Source of the DNA: Alloacidobacterium sp035547425
Lineage (GTDB): Bacteria > Acidobacteriota > Terriglobia > Terriglobales > Acidobacteriaceae
Assembly (NCBI GenBank): GCA_035547425.1
Contig: DASZUU010000040.1
Span: forward strand, 13,978 to 77,977
Reading direction: 5' to 3'
Length of the DNA: 64,000 nucleotides
Shown: in pieces, positions 1 through 9,851 of the stretch
How the letters are laid out: the number at the start of each line of letters is the position of its first letter
Numbering within the stretch: the first letter of the stretch is position 1
Program-made: the position numbers and the translations under genes
Notes under the pieces: model-generated
Database searches by the model: none
What the model saw: only the letters and a program-made list of their open reading frames with translations
What the model was told of the DNA's origin: nothing

Positions 1-1
1 C

Positions 2-715
2 GGCCCTTATTGCACAATCGGCCCGGACGTAGTTTTGGGTGAAGAATGCGAGTTGATCTCGCACGTTGTGCTGGACGGGCATCTGAAAGCCGGCGCACGC
101 AATAAGTTTTATTCCTTTGCCTGCGTTGGTGTCGCGCCGCAGGATTTGAAATACAAAGGCGAACCGACCGGCGTCACGCTGGGCGATGACAACTCCATCC
201 GCGAATGCGTAACCATCTCGCGCGGCACCGCCGGCGGTGGTGGCACCACGCGCGTCGGCAGCGGCTGCCTCATCATGGCCTATACGCATATCGGGCACGA
301 CAGCGTGATCGGCGACTCCTGCATCCTGGCCAATGGCGCTACGCTCGCGGGTCACGTCATCGTCGAAGACTACGCCACCGTAGGCGCGTTGAACCAGGTG
401 CATCAGTTCTGCCGCATCGGCAAATACGCCTATACTGGCGGCGGCACAACGGTTACGCAGGATGTGCTGCCCTACTCGCTGACTTCGGCAAAACGCGAGA
501 CGCATGCCTACGGCCTGAACAAAGTGGGGCTGGAGCGGCGCGGATTCGACCGCACGCGGCTGCGCGCCATTCAACATGCCTATCGTTATCTGCTGGCCGG
601 CAAGATGAACACCACGCAGGCGCTCGAAAAGCTGAAGAGCGAAGGTATTGCCACCGACGATGTCGCATATCTCGTCGACTTCATCGAAAAGTCTGAGCGC
701 GGAGTGTTGAAGTAA
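2..715 (+). CDS. lpxA: Acyl-ACP--UDP-N-acetylglucosamine O-acyltransferase, 5' truncated
   Basis: First committed step of lipid A synthesis: transfer of a 3-hydroxyacyl chain from ACP to the 3-OH of UDP-GlcNAc in the cytoplasm. The frame is open to the first bases of the window, so the N-terminus lies outside; the in-frame TTG at 35 is not the real start, since hexapeptide-repeat sequence (GPYCTIGPDVVLG) precedes it. Left-handed beta-helix hexapeptides run through the first half; the family signature ANGATLAGH and the VHQFCRIG segment, which holds the catalytic His of E. coli LpxA, are present, followed by the C-terminal helical part (GLNKVGLERRGF). lpxI starts 6 nt downstream, so the two lipid A genes are very probably cotranscribed. 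Confidence 0.95.
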   Translation, partial: GPYCTIGPDVVLGEECELISHVVLDGHLKAGARNKFYSFACVGVAPQDLKYKGEPTGVTLGDDNSIRECVTISRGTAGGGGTTRVGSGCLIMAYTHIGHDSVIGDSCILANGATLAGHVIVEDYATVGALNQVHQFCRIGKYAYTGGGTTVTQDVLPYSLTSAKRETHAYGLNKVGLERRGFDRTRLRAIQHAYRYLLAGKMNTTQALEKLKSEGIATDDVAYLVDFIEKSERGVLK

Positions 716-721
716 TCCGAT

Positions 722-1579
722 ATGAAGCTCGGATTGATTGCCGGAAATGGCCGCTTCCCCTTTCTCCTGCTTGAAGCCGCGCGCGCGCATGGGCTCGAGG
801 TCGTCGTCGCCGCCATCAAGGAAGAAACCGATCCGGAGATGAACGAGCGCGCAGCCGCCGATGCGGGCGTGCGCGTCTACTGGCTCTCTCTCGGCGAGCT
901 CTCGAAGCTGATCGATACCTTTCACAAAGAGAATGTGACCCGCGCCGTTATGGCCGGCCAGGTAAAGCATAAGCAGATTTTTTCGAGCATCCGCCCTGAC
1001 TGGCGCCTGGCAAAGCTGCTGCTCTCCTTGCGCACCAAGAACACTGACATGCTGCTGGGAGCCGTCGCCAAAGTTCTGGGCGACGAAGGCATCGAATTGA
1101 TCTCATCCACCGCTTACCTCGAGCCGCTTCTGGCGCAGACAGGCGTGCTCACCGCTCGTGCGCCCTCCGAACATGAGCAGCAGGACATCGCCTATGGTCG
1201 CGCTGTCGCCAACGCCGTAGCCGGATACGACATCGGGCAGACCGTTGTCGTTGCCAGCCAGGCCTGCGTCGCCGTAGAAGCGATGGAAGGCACCGACGCC
1301 GCCATCGAACGTGCAGGCGCCATCATGCAGTCCATGGCCGTAGACGGCGACGCCTCCACGTTTGATCGCTGCCTGACCGTTGTGAAGGTCGCCAAGCCAA
1401 AGCAGGACATGCGCTTCGATGTTCCTGTAATTGGCCTGAGAACAATCGAGGCCATGGAACGAGCGCATGCCAGGTGCCTCGCGCTCGAAGCCGGACGCAC
1501 CCTGATCTTCGATCGGGAGACTGTTCTGGCTCGCGCCAATGCAGCCCATATTGCGATAGTGGCCTTGGAGCGCGGATAA
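722..1579 (+). CDS. lpxI: UDP-2,3-diacylglucosamine pyrophosphatase LpxI (DUF1009)
   Basis: Hydrolyses UDP-2,3-diacyl-GlcN to lipid X and UMP, the fourth lipid A step. The 285-aa length and opening MKLGLIAGNGRFPFLLLEAA match LpxI, the unrelated replacement for LpxH found in alphaproteobacteria and other phyla. The middle holds the typical MAGQVKHKQIF block, and the C-terminal half carries RFDVPVIGLRTIE, where the family has its key Asp. It starts 6 nt after lpxA. Use of LpxI suggests LpxH is absent, but that cannot be seen from this window. Confidence 0.93.
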   Translation: MKLGLIAGNGRFPFLLLEAARAHGLEVVVAAIKEETDPEMNERAAADAGVRVYWLSLGELSKLIDTFHKENVTRAVMAGQVKHKQIFSSIRPDWRLAKLLLSLRTKNTDMLLGAVAKVLGDEGIELISSTAYLEPLLAQTGVLTARAPSEHEQQDIAYGRAVANAVAGYDIGQTVVVASQACVAVEAMEGTDAAIERAGAIMQSMAVDGDASTFDRCLTVVKVAKPKQDMRFDVPVIGLRTIEAMERAHARCLALEAGRTLIFDRETVLARANAAHIAIVALERG

Positions 1580-1610
1580 TAAGAGCGCCCGCAAAGGAGG
1601 GCAAATCGCC

Positions 1611-2165
1611 GTGTCCAAGCTTTCTATCGTTTTGATTGCAGCAGTTGTCGTTATCGGTGCTGGTCTTTTCGCAGTGCGCGGCTTTGCCGCCGATGAATCT
1701 GCCATGCCGCAGGTCGGCCAGCAGGCGCCGAATTTCACCCTTAACTCGCAGGAAGGCAAGCCGGTAAGCCTCGACAGCTTCCGCGGTAAATGGGTCGTGC
1801 TCTACTTCTATCCCAAGGACATGACCACGGGCTGCACCATCGAAGCCCACAACTTCCAGCATGATCAGGAAAAGTTCCTCAAGGCAAATGCCGTTATCCT
1901 CGGCGTCAGCGTCGATTCCGTGGATAGCCACAAGCAGTTCTGCGCCAAGGACGGCCTCAACTTCACGCTGTTGAGCGATGAAGAAAAGAAAGTCGTTGCG
2001 CAATACGGTTCGCTCGGCAACTATGCCGGATTCAAGATCGCCAACCGCAACACCTTCCTCATCGATCCCCACGGCAAGATCGTGAAGGTGTGGACCAAGG
2101 TCGATCCCTCCCACCACAGCGAAGAAGTGCTCACCGCGCTCAACCAGCTCGAAGCCCAGAAATAA
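1611..2165 (+). CDS. Exported Bcp/PrxQ-type peroxiredoxin
   Basis: Thiol peroxidase of the AhpC/TSA superfamily, reducing peroxides at the expense of thioredoxin-like donors. GTG start chosen for its position just after a strong AAAGGAGG ribosome site. Residues 1-26 form a hydrophobic signal peptide or anchor, so it probably acts in the periplasm, unlike cytoplasmic E. coli Bcp. The thioredoxin fold starts near residue 34. The peroxidatic Cys is Cys75 in TTGCTIEAH. The resolving Cys five residues later in Bcp is His80 here; the only other Cys is 111, so either that one resolves or the enzyme is 1-Cys. It lies 31 nt after lpxI, possibly in the same transcript. Confidence 0.88.
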   Translation: MSKLSIVLIAAVVVIGAGLFAVRGFAADESAMPQVGQQAPNFTLNSQEGKPVSLDSFRGKWVVLYFYPKDMTTGCTIEAHNFQHDQEKFLKANAVILGVSVDSVDSHKQFCAKDGLNFTLLSDEEKKVVAQYGSLGNYAGFKIANRNTFLIDPHGKIVKVWTKVDPSHHSEEVLTALNQLEAQK

Positions 2166-2280
2166 ATATGGCGAATTCAGTTGCGAAAAATTTTGTGGCG
2201 GGTTGCGAAGCAATCCGCCATTCGCTTTTTCAGGTGCCGGAAGATGCCGCTGCCCAGTCGTGGCGCGATGGCGGGATACG

Positions 2281-2652
2281 ATGCCCATCCTGAAAGGCAC
2301 AGTCGTCTCCGGCATGGGCAACTTCTCCTACTGGCTCGAAAAGCTGGAGCGCTTCTATACGCAAAAAACCGGCGTACGCCTCTTTCCCGGAACCCTGAAC
2401 CTGCGACTGGAGCAGCCGTACTCCTTGCCTTCTCAAGTCATCCTCCTCGAGAAGGAAGAATATGGCGGCACGGTTTCGGTAAATATTGTGCCCTGCAGAA
2501 TCTTTGACCGTGCCGCATTTCTGCTCCGCACCGACGCTAACGAAGCAGGCACCGGGCATCATCCGAAAAACATTATCGAGATCGCCACCGACATCAAGCT
2601 GCGCGATGCGTATCGCTTAGTCGATGGCGACGAGGTAGAAGTGCACCTATAA
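2281..2652 (+). CDS. DUF120 domain protein resembling archaeal CTP-dependent riboflavin kinase
   Basis: 123 aa. The sequence follows the DUF120/RibK pattern: an N-terminal GTVVSGMGNFSYW strand-loop, PGTLNLRLEQ in the middle, and a C-terminal HHPKNIIEIATDIKLRD followed by LVDGDEVEVHL. In archaea such proteins phosphorylate riboflavin to FMN using CTP. The ATG at 2281 is used; an in-frame ATG at 2203 would add 26 residues with no family similarity. Catalysis is inferred from the fold pattern alone. The bacterium presumably also has a normal RibF, so a modified substrate or regulatory role is possible. A terminator hairpin follows. Confidence 0.72.
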   Translation: MPILKGTVVSGMGNFSYWLEKLERFYTQKTGVRLFPGTLNLRLEQPYSLPSQVILLEKEEYGGTVSVNIVPCRIFDRAAFLLRTDANEAGTGHHPKNIIEIATDIKLRDAYRLVDGDEVEVHL

Positions 2653-2680
2653 CAGTGCAACCGTAGTACAGACGCAAAAA

Positions 2681-2701
2681 AGCCCGGCGCGGTGCCGGGC
2701 T
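2681..2701. terminator. Rho-independent type hairpin
   Basis: Perfect 8-bp stem AGCCCGGC/GCCGGGCT with a 5-nt loop, with an A-run before it and TTTT just after, between two convergent genes. It can serve both strands. Confidence 0.8.
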
Positions 2702-2725
2702 CTTTTGCTTGCCTGAACTACTTAC

Positions 2726-3361
2726 TTACTTTGTTGCCTTTTTCGTTGCCTTTTTTGTTGCCTTCTTGGCTGCCTTCTTTGCAGGAGCTTTCTTCACTGC
2801 CTTCTTGGCTGCCGCTTTCTTTGCAGGGGCCTTCTTGGCCGCCGCCTTCTTTGTTGCTTTCTTTACTGCCAAAGTAGTACCTCGTTTGGTTGGTTTTTTA
2901 CCACTGGCGCTCTTTTTCTTGCCAGCCACGGATTTCTTCGTGGCCTTACCGCCGCTGCGAGCGCCTTTACTGCTGGTTTTAGCGGCAGACTTCTTTGCGG
3001 CCTTTTTCGCCGGAGCTTTTTTCGCCGCCTTCTTGGCCGGCGCTTTCTTGGCAGCCTTTTTAGCGGGAGCTTTTTTCGCCGCTTTCTTCGCTGCCGATTT
3101 CTTCTTCGCCGAAGACTTCTTCGCAGGCGCGGATGCGCCTACAGATGCTTCTTCGGCATCAATTGCGGGTTCTTCAAAAGTTTCCGGCTTCTCGTCATCC
3201 AAGTCTTCGATGTCGTCGTCATCAGAGGAAACGGAGATCACGCTGACTTCTTCCTCTTCCTCGTCTTCTCCAAAGCCGTCGTCCACTTCTTCTGAGTAGT
3301 CGTCCGTTTCGTGTTCAAACTCACCGTCATTCTGCGCGTAAAGTTTGCGATCGTCCTGCAT
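2726..3361 (-). CDS. Histone H1-like Lys/Ala-rich protein with acidic N-terminus
   Basis: 211 aa in two halves. Residues 1-74 are strongly acidic (runs of Glu and Asp, e.g. EDEEEEE and DDDD). Residues 80-211 are a Lys/Ala/Pro repeat (KKAAKKAPAKKAAKK units) like eukaryotic H1 tails and bacterial HctB/BphH1-type proteins. The basic half should bind DNA or RNA without sequence preference and may compact the nucleoid; the acidic half could mask it or contact a partner. No globular domain, signal peptide or membrane segment is seen. The gene stands alone, convergent with the DUF120 gene. An alternative role is a ribosome-associated or polyphosphate-binding protein. Confidence 0.8.
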   Translation of the reverse strand: MQDDRKLYAQNDGEFEHETDDYSEEVDDGFGEDEEEEEVSVISVSSDDDDIEDLDDEKPETFEEPAIDAEEASVGASAPAKKSSAKKKSAAKKAAKKAPAKKAAKKAPAKKAAKKAPAKKAAKKSAAKTSSKGARSGGKATKKSVAGKKKSASGKKPTKRGTTLAVKKATKKAAAKKAPAKKAAAKKAVKKAPAKKAAKKATKKATKKATK

Positions 3362-3496
3362 TGAAAATGCCCTCCGGCTTCGGTGCCTGTTTTCCGTTCT
3401 ACCACAGAGTACGCCAATTTCGGCACTTACTCTGCCGCGCGGATTATAGCAACAGCATGCAACGGCTTGCCAATGAACGCAAGTATTTAGTGAGTG

Positions 3497-5275
3497 TCAT
3501 GGATGAGTTTTCTTCCCTTTTACGGTCGCCTTGTGCGAAGCGGCCGCTGCTTTGGGCTCAGCATGCACCTGTTTTTCTCCATGGGATGCATGTTGCGTAC
3601 TGCGCGCAATCGCTTTTGCGCGTCTACCATGCGACCCGGCAGAGACACGCGCCGGCTCGGCGACGTACAGCTTCCGCCCTGCGGCGATGCTGGTGCCGCG
3701 CAAGTGATTCCAGCGCTTCAGCTGGTCGACAGTCACGCCGAAACGGTCCGCCACCGTAACCAGCGTATCTCCGCGCCGCGCCTTGTACACGCTGCTCCGA
3801 GCCGAGGAAGGCGCAGCCGCCGGCGCCACAGGAATCACCAGCGAATCGACGCCGCTCAAGTCGCTCGTCGAATGCAGCTGGTTCACAAAAGCGATATCCG
3901 AAGTCGACACATGGTACTGCCGCGCCACATCTTCCAGCGATTCGCCGGCAGTAAGAACATGGAAACGCCAGTAGCGCCGCTTGTCTTCCGGAATCTCGGC
4001 GATGCGCTTCTCGAAAAGATCCTTGCTTCCCGGCGGCAGATGCAGATCGAAAGATTCGTCCGGCGGCGTGCTCATGCGCAGCAGGCTCGGATTGAGCGAC
4101 ACAATCTCCTGCACCGGAGCATTCACGATATCGGCAACCAGCCGCAGATCGACCGCATAATCCGTCTTCACCGTGTCGGTCACCAGCGGCGGATCAGGCG
4201 TGAGATCGGTCAGCCCATACTGCTTGGGATTCTTTGCCATGATGGTGACAGCGAGAATAATCGGCACATAGTTCTTCGTTTCCGCCGGAAGATTATTGCG
4301 CCGGTACAGCTCCCAGAAATCGGCATAGCCCGTGCGCTCGACGGCTCGCTGAATATTTCCCGTCCCCCAGTCATAAGCGGCCATGGCCAGGTACCAGTCG
4401 CCCAGCTGCTCATACTGCTGCTTGATCCACTTGGCATACGCGCGCGTGGCTTTTTCCGGATCGAAGCGTTCGTCATACCATCCCGTGCGCGAAAGCCCAT
4501 AGGAATTAAAAGGCATGAATTGCCACATGCCCCCCGCTCCCGAGCGCGCATTCACAACCTGCGTGCGAAAACCTGATTCGGCAACAGCCTGATAGATCAG
4601 ATCCTGCGGCACACCTTCTTCCTTGAAGATGCGCTGAATCATATCCTTGTAGCGCCCTGCCCGGTTGAGCGAGTTAACGATGGTGTTGTGGCCCTTGGTC
4701 GTATTGCTGAAAAAATTGATGTAGCTGGCCACGTAATCATTCATCACCAGCGGCAGGTCCGATTGCGTGGTTTTCAGTTCGGCTTCGGCCTTCGCTCTCA
4801 CGTTGGCATCGACGGGGAAGGTAACGTCATTCGCAATATCGACCGGCGCATCTTCCTGGTGCTGCTGCGCATTCGCAGGACTGTTCTCGCGCAGCGCATC
4901 GATCTCCAGCGTGTTGATGGCATCCACAATATGATCGAACTCTTCGCTGATCGCCGGATCGCTCTTGAAGTCGATACCGCTGCGCAGCAGCATATCCACG
5001 GCGTAATCGAAATTCGAGCGGGCTGCCGCCACATGCCCGTCGCGATAATTGCTCAGGCCGGTCTGGTAAGCCTTCTCTACGCTGTCAATCAACGACTGGT
5101 CGCGCGCGGAAACAGCCTGTGCCGAGAATGTCGTCTTCTGCGGATGCTCCTGCTGACTTGCAGTTGTCGTTGCCTGCGGCTCCGGAGACAGATAGGCCAG
5201 TGCGCTCGCGTCGCAGCTTGAGAGGCAAACCATAGCCGCAACCAGAGCGGCGCCTGAGAGTTTCACAACAGCCAT
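3497..5275 (-). CDS. MltD-like membrane-bound lytic murein transglycosylase with LysM domains
   Basis: 592 aa. Cleaves the MurNAc-GlcNAc bond in peptidoglycan to give 1,6-anhydro ends. The N-terminus is a signal peptide ending in a lipobox-like LSSC, suggesting an outer membrane lipoprotein. After a roughly 200-residue helical region the SLT domain carries the catalytic Glu in QAVAESGF, GAGGMWQFM and AAYDWGTGNI. Two LysM repeats follow near the C-terminus (FHVLTAGESLEDVARQYHVS and YKARRGDTLVTVADRFGVT), which bind glycan. The tail is basic and Ala/His-rich. It is transcribed divergently from lepA. Confidence 0.92.
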   Translation of the reverse strand: MAVVKLSGAALVAAMVCLSSCDASALAYLSPEPQATTTASQQEHPQKTTFSAQAVSARDQSLIDSVEKAYQTGLSNYRDGHVAAARSNFDYAVDMLLRSGIDFKSDPAISEEFDHIVDAINTLEIDALRENSPANAQQHQEDAPVDIANDVTFPVDANVRAKAEAELKTTQSDLPLVMNDYVASYINFFSNTTKGHNTIVNSLNRAGRYKDMIQRIFKEEGVPQDLIYQAVAESGFRTQVVNARSGAGGMWQFMPFNSYGLSRTGWYDERFDPEKATRAYAKWIKQQYEQLGDWYLAMAAYDWGTGNIQRAVERTGYADFWELYRRNNLPAETKNYVPIILAVTIMAKNPKQYGLTDLTPDPPLVTDTVKTDYAVDLRLVADIVNAPVQEIVSLNPSLLRMSTPPDESFDLHLPPGSKDLFEKRIAEIPEDKRRYWRFHVLTAGESLEDVARQYHVSTSDIAFVNQLHSTSDLSGVDSLVIPVAPAAAPSSARSSVYKARRGDTLVTVADRFGVTVDQLKRWNHLRGTSIAAGRKLYVAEPARVSAGSHGRRAKAIARSTQHASHGEKQVHAEPKAAAASHKATVKGKKTHP

Positions 5276-5451
5276 GCGGATTACTGTCTTATTGTAGTGG
5301 CTGCATCAGCGGCGCGTCACATTGAGACTGAATATCTTTATGCGCAGGAGCACATTTTGCTCCGCGCGAACCTCGCAATCCTTCTCCCTCGCGTCTGCGA
5401 TAATAAAGATGCGGGTTTGGAAGTCTCTCTTTCACCTCTCGCCTTTTTCTC

Positions 5452-7263
<1,812 letters not shown>

Positions 7264-7641
7264 CCTGCTTTTCCCTGAAGAGCTCGAAAAACAAGCCGAT
7301 AAATGATCGGAAGTCACATTCTTTTCATACATCCTGTGGAAAGCGCAAAAGGATGCCTTTTTATTCAATGCGCAGAGATTTGTCAATAATGAATATTCGA
7401 GATGGCTGTTTTTTATTGAAAATAAAAGCGTTATGGGAATGACGTTCGTATTTTCAAGATAATTCACGAGATTTTCAAAAAACTTCCCCGACAGCCTACC
7501 CATATCTTCCACAATTTTTTCCACAGGCTTCCGACATGCTCGCTCTCACGCCGCAAAAGATAGGCTGGGACGCAATGGAATGGCAATCTGAAACGACAAA
7601 AGCCCCGAATCGGGGCTTTTGTCTTCATGGCTCAACCTCAA
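7264..7641. other. Intergenic stretch between lepA and the Skp-like gene
   Basis: About 330 nt of AT-rich DNA after lepA, ending in the 29-nt hairpin at 7595-7623. Reading frames on both strands here are compositional or shadows of lepA (a leftward 154-codon frame overlaps lepA's 3' end), and none has a ribosome site or recognisable protein. No promoter or RNA gene is clear. Confidence 0.5.
7595..7623. terminator. Bidirectional terminator hairpin
   Basis: 14-bp perfect inverted repeat (GACAAAAGCCCCGA / TCGGGGCTTTTGTC) around a single A, with built-in A and T runs. It lies just past the stop of the leftward Skp-like gene and can also end lepA transcripts. Confidence 0.85.
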
Positions 7642-8301
7642 TTAGTGAGCGGCTGGATGGGTCGTGGTATGCGGCGTGGGAGCCGAAGGAGCTGCTGCTC
7701 CGCCTGCCGGGGTCGGAGGAGCCGGCACGCCCGATTTCTGGTTGTAGGCCTGGATGACGGCTGCCGAGATGTCGGTAGAATCGCTTCTCCAGAGAACAGG
7801 GCTTGCCTGGGCACTACCATCAATTACAAGAGTATAGCCATTCTGTTTAGCATACTCTTGTACGACGTTGTAGACCTTCTCTGCCAGCTGGTTATAGGTC
7901 TGCTGCAAATCCTGCTGGAAATCGTTCTGCGTATCTTCCCCGAGGCGCTGGAAGGCTTTTTCCTTCTCGTCGATGACCTTCAGGCGATTCTGGCGCTCGG
8001 TGTCGCTCAGATTCGCGCCGGCGGTCTGGAGCTGCTTCTTGAGCGAATCAATCTCATCGCTCATGGTCTTCAGCTGGGTGCGCTTTGGATCATACTTCTT
8101 CTGCAGATCGGCAAAATTCCGCTGTCCTTCGTTGGTCTGCATAACAGCGGGCTGAAACATGATGACGGCGATCTTGGCAGGGCCTGCTGGAGCGGCTGCA
8201 GCCGGAGCTGCTGCTGGTGCGGCAGTGCTGCTTCCCTGGGCAAAGGCGGTAACGCCGAGTCCGGATGCAAGCAGGCAAACGAGTGTTAACGAACGCTTCA
8301 T
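7642..8301 (-). CDS. OmpH/Skp-family periplasmic chaperone
   Basis: 219 aa. Skp-type chaperones hold unfolded outer membrane proteins for BamA. MKRSLTLVCLLASGLGVTAF followed by AQ is a clear signal peptide; an Ala/Pro linker follows; then the Skp core AKIAVIMFQPAVMQTNEGQR, a long charged coiled coil (about residues 60-140) and the C-terminal strand with YTLVIDGSA. The end is an Ala/Pro/Thr/His tail. Start placed at 8301 because AAGGAG precedes it and the signal peptide begins there; a longer frame to 8379 has no ribosome site. Acidobacterial genomes often carry several Skp paralogues. Confidence 0.88.
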   Translation of the reverse strand: MKRSLTLVCLLASGLGVTAFAQGSSTAAPAAAPAAAAPAGPAKIAVIMFQPAVMQTNEGQRNFADLQKKYDPKRTQLKTMSDEIDSLKKQLQTAGANLSDTERQNRLKVIDEKEKAFQRLGEDTQNDFQQDLQQTYNQLAEKVYNVVQEYAKQNGYTLVIDGSAQASPVLWRSDSTDISAAVIQAYNQKSGVPAPPTPAGGAAAPSAPTPHTTTHPAAH

Positions 8302-8719
8302 GAAAATGTGAAACTCCTTCGGTTCTTGGGTGTGGTCGCCCGCATTTCTGTGCGGAAGCGAACTTTCGCTTCCTGGCATTACCGTCTGAGGCGCTTCGGG
8401 CGGTTTTTCGGCTGGAAAAGCCGGAAACGCGGAGCAGAAACACGGACAGAGGACATTCTCAGGAACTCAAGCGAATTATAGGGGCTGTGGAAGAATCAGG
8501 TCAAACTGTCAGTAGAGGGCTGTTTAGGCCGCTTTCGCCACCGCATTCTCTTTTTCCCTTTGTTTCGTGTGGATTCCCTTCCGGTATCCCCCAGGAAGCG
8601 CGCCGGCTCAAAAGAAAACGCCCCCGGCTCCGGCTGCATCGCATGCAATCTACCGCCCGGGCGCGAAATTCCGCAAAAAAATCTTCCCTTCTCCTGGTTC
8701 TCAGCAATCGGGAAAGCCC
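8302..8719. other. Intergenic stretch upstream of the Skp-like gene
   Basis: About 420 nt between two leftward genes. It should hold the promoter of the Skp-like gene. Short frames are present on both strands without ribosome sites or recognisable sequence. I see no RNA gene or repeat. Confidence 0.4.
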
Positions 8720-9736
8720 CTAACTTTTGCTTTTTTCAAGATGCCCCCCAAAGCCGAAGCGCATCGCGGAGAGCAGCTGGTCTGCAAAGTCCGCATACCC
8801 GCGTGATGTGAAGCGCTCATAGAGCGCCGCCGTCAGAACCGGCGTAGGCACGGCTTCATCAATCGCTGCCTTGATCGTCCAGCGCCCTTCGCCGGAATCG
8901 GAGACGCGGCCTGCAAATTCCTTGAGCGTTGGGCTCTTGTAAAGCGCATCCGCCGTAAGATCGAGCAGCCATGACGAAATAACGCTGCCCCGCCGCCACA
9001 GCTCTGAAACATCGGTGAGGTTGAAATCGTACTGGTAGAACTCAGGATCGCGCAGCGGCGTAGTTTCAGCATCATCCACCACTGCTTTCCTGCCCGCATT
9101 CGCCGCGTGCAGGACATTGAGCCCCTCGGCATAAGCTGCCATAATGCCGTACTCGATGCCGTTGTGCACCATCTTTACGAAATGCCCGGCTCCGTGATCG
9201 CCGCAGTGCAGATAACCCTGCTCCGCCGTGTTCGGTGAGCCGGAACGGCCTGCCGTGCGGGGAATATCTCCTACCCCAGGAGCGATGCTCTTGAAGATAG
9301 GATCGAGGTACGCGACAGCATCCTTTGGCCCGCCGATCATCAGGCAGTAGCCGCGCTCCAGGCCCCAGACACCCCCGCTGGTGCCAACATCGACATACTG
9401 GATGCCCTTGCCGATCAACTCCTTCGACCGGCGAATATCGTCGATGTAATACGAATTACCACCGTCGATAAGAATGTCCCCGGCCCCAAGATGCGGAGCA
9501 ATTTCAGCAATGGTCGCATCCACCGCCGCAGCGGGAATCATAAGCCAGACCACGCGCGGCGCGGGAAGCTTGCCGACAAGGTCTGCGAGTGAGCTTGCGC
9601 CTTCGGCGCCTTCCTTCACCAGTTCCTGAATCGGCTCAGGAGAGCGGTTATAAACCGTACATGTGTGTCCGCCCTTCATGAGCCTCCGAACCATGTTGGC
9701 TCCCATGCGCCCGAGGCCTACCATTCCCATTTGCAT
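8720..9736 (-). CDS. gnd: 6-phosphogluconate dehydrogenase, decarboxylating (short YqeC/GndA-like form)
   Basis: 338 aa. Oxidative decarboxylation of 6-phosphogluconate to ribulose 5-phosphate. Rossmann motif GMVGLGRMGANM, DILIDGGNSYY, the family signature DVGTSGGVWGLERGYCLMIGG region and catalytic KMVHNGIEYG with the active-site Lys are all seen. The shorter length fits the often NAD-dependent short class rather than the 470-aa E. coli enzyme. Start at 9736 follows a CAGGAG ribosome site; an ATG at 9766 is less likely. Confidence 0.9.
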   Translation of the reverse strand: MQMGMVGLGRMGANMVRRLMKGGHTCTVYNRSPEPIQELVKEGAEGASSLADLVGKLPAPRVVWLMIPAAAVDATIAEIAPHLGAGDILIDGGNSYYIDDIRRSKELIGKGIQYVDVGTSGGVWGLERGYCLMIGGPKDAVAYLDPIFKSIAPGVGDIPRTAGRSGSPNTAEQGYLHCGDHGAGHFVKMVHNGIEYGIMAAYAEGLNVLHAANAGRKAVVDDAETTPLRDPEFYQYDFNLTDVSELWRRGSVISSWLLDLTADALYKSPTLKEFAGRVSDSGEGRWTIKAAIDEAVPTPVLTAALYERFTSRGYADFADQLLSAMRFGFGGHLEKSKS

Positions 9737-9808
9737 CGCGTTTGCTCCTGTGCCGGTCGGCGGCATCTATCATAACGTCACGTTGTTCCATGTACGCAAA
9801 AAGAAAAA

Positions 9809-9828
9809 GGCCGCCTTAAAAGACGGCC
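9809..9828. terminator. Probable terminator hairpin
   Basis: Inverted repeat GGCCGCCTT / AAGACGGCC with one mismatch and a very short loop, after an A-rich run, between the aldo/keto reductase and gnd genes. Confidence 0.5.
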
Positions 9829-9851
9829 CCTGCCCTTATAGGATGTAACGG

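Noticed and set aside
2726..3361. Rightward Phe/Ala/Leu-rich membrane-like frame
   Set aside because: It is the reverse strand of the Lys/Ala repeat gene; its hydrophobicity is an artefact of complementing AAG/GCN codons.
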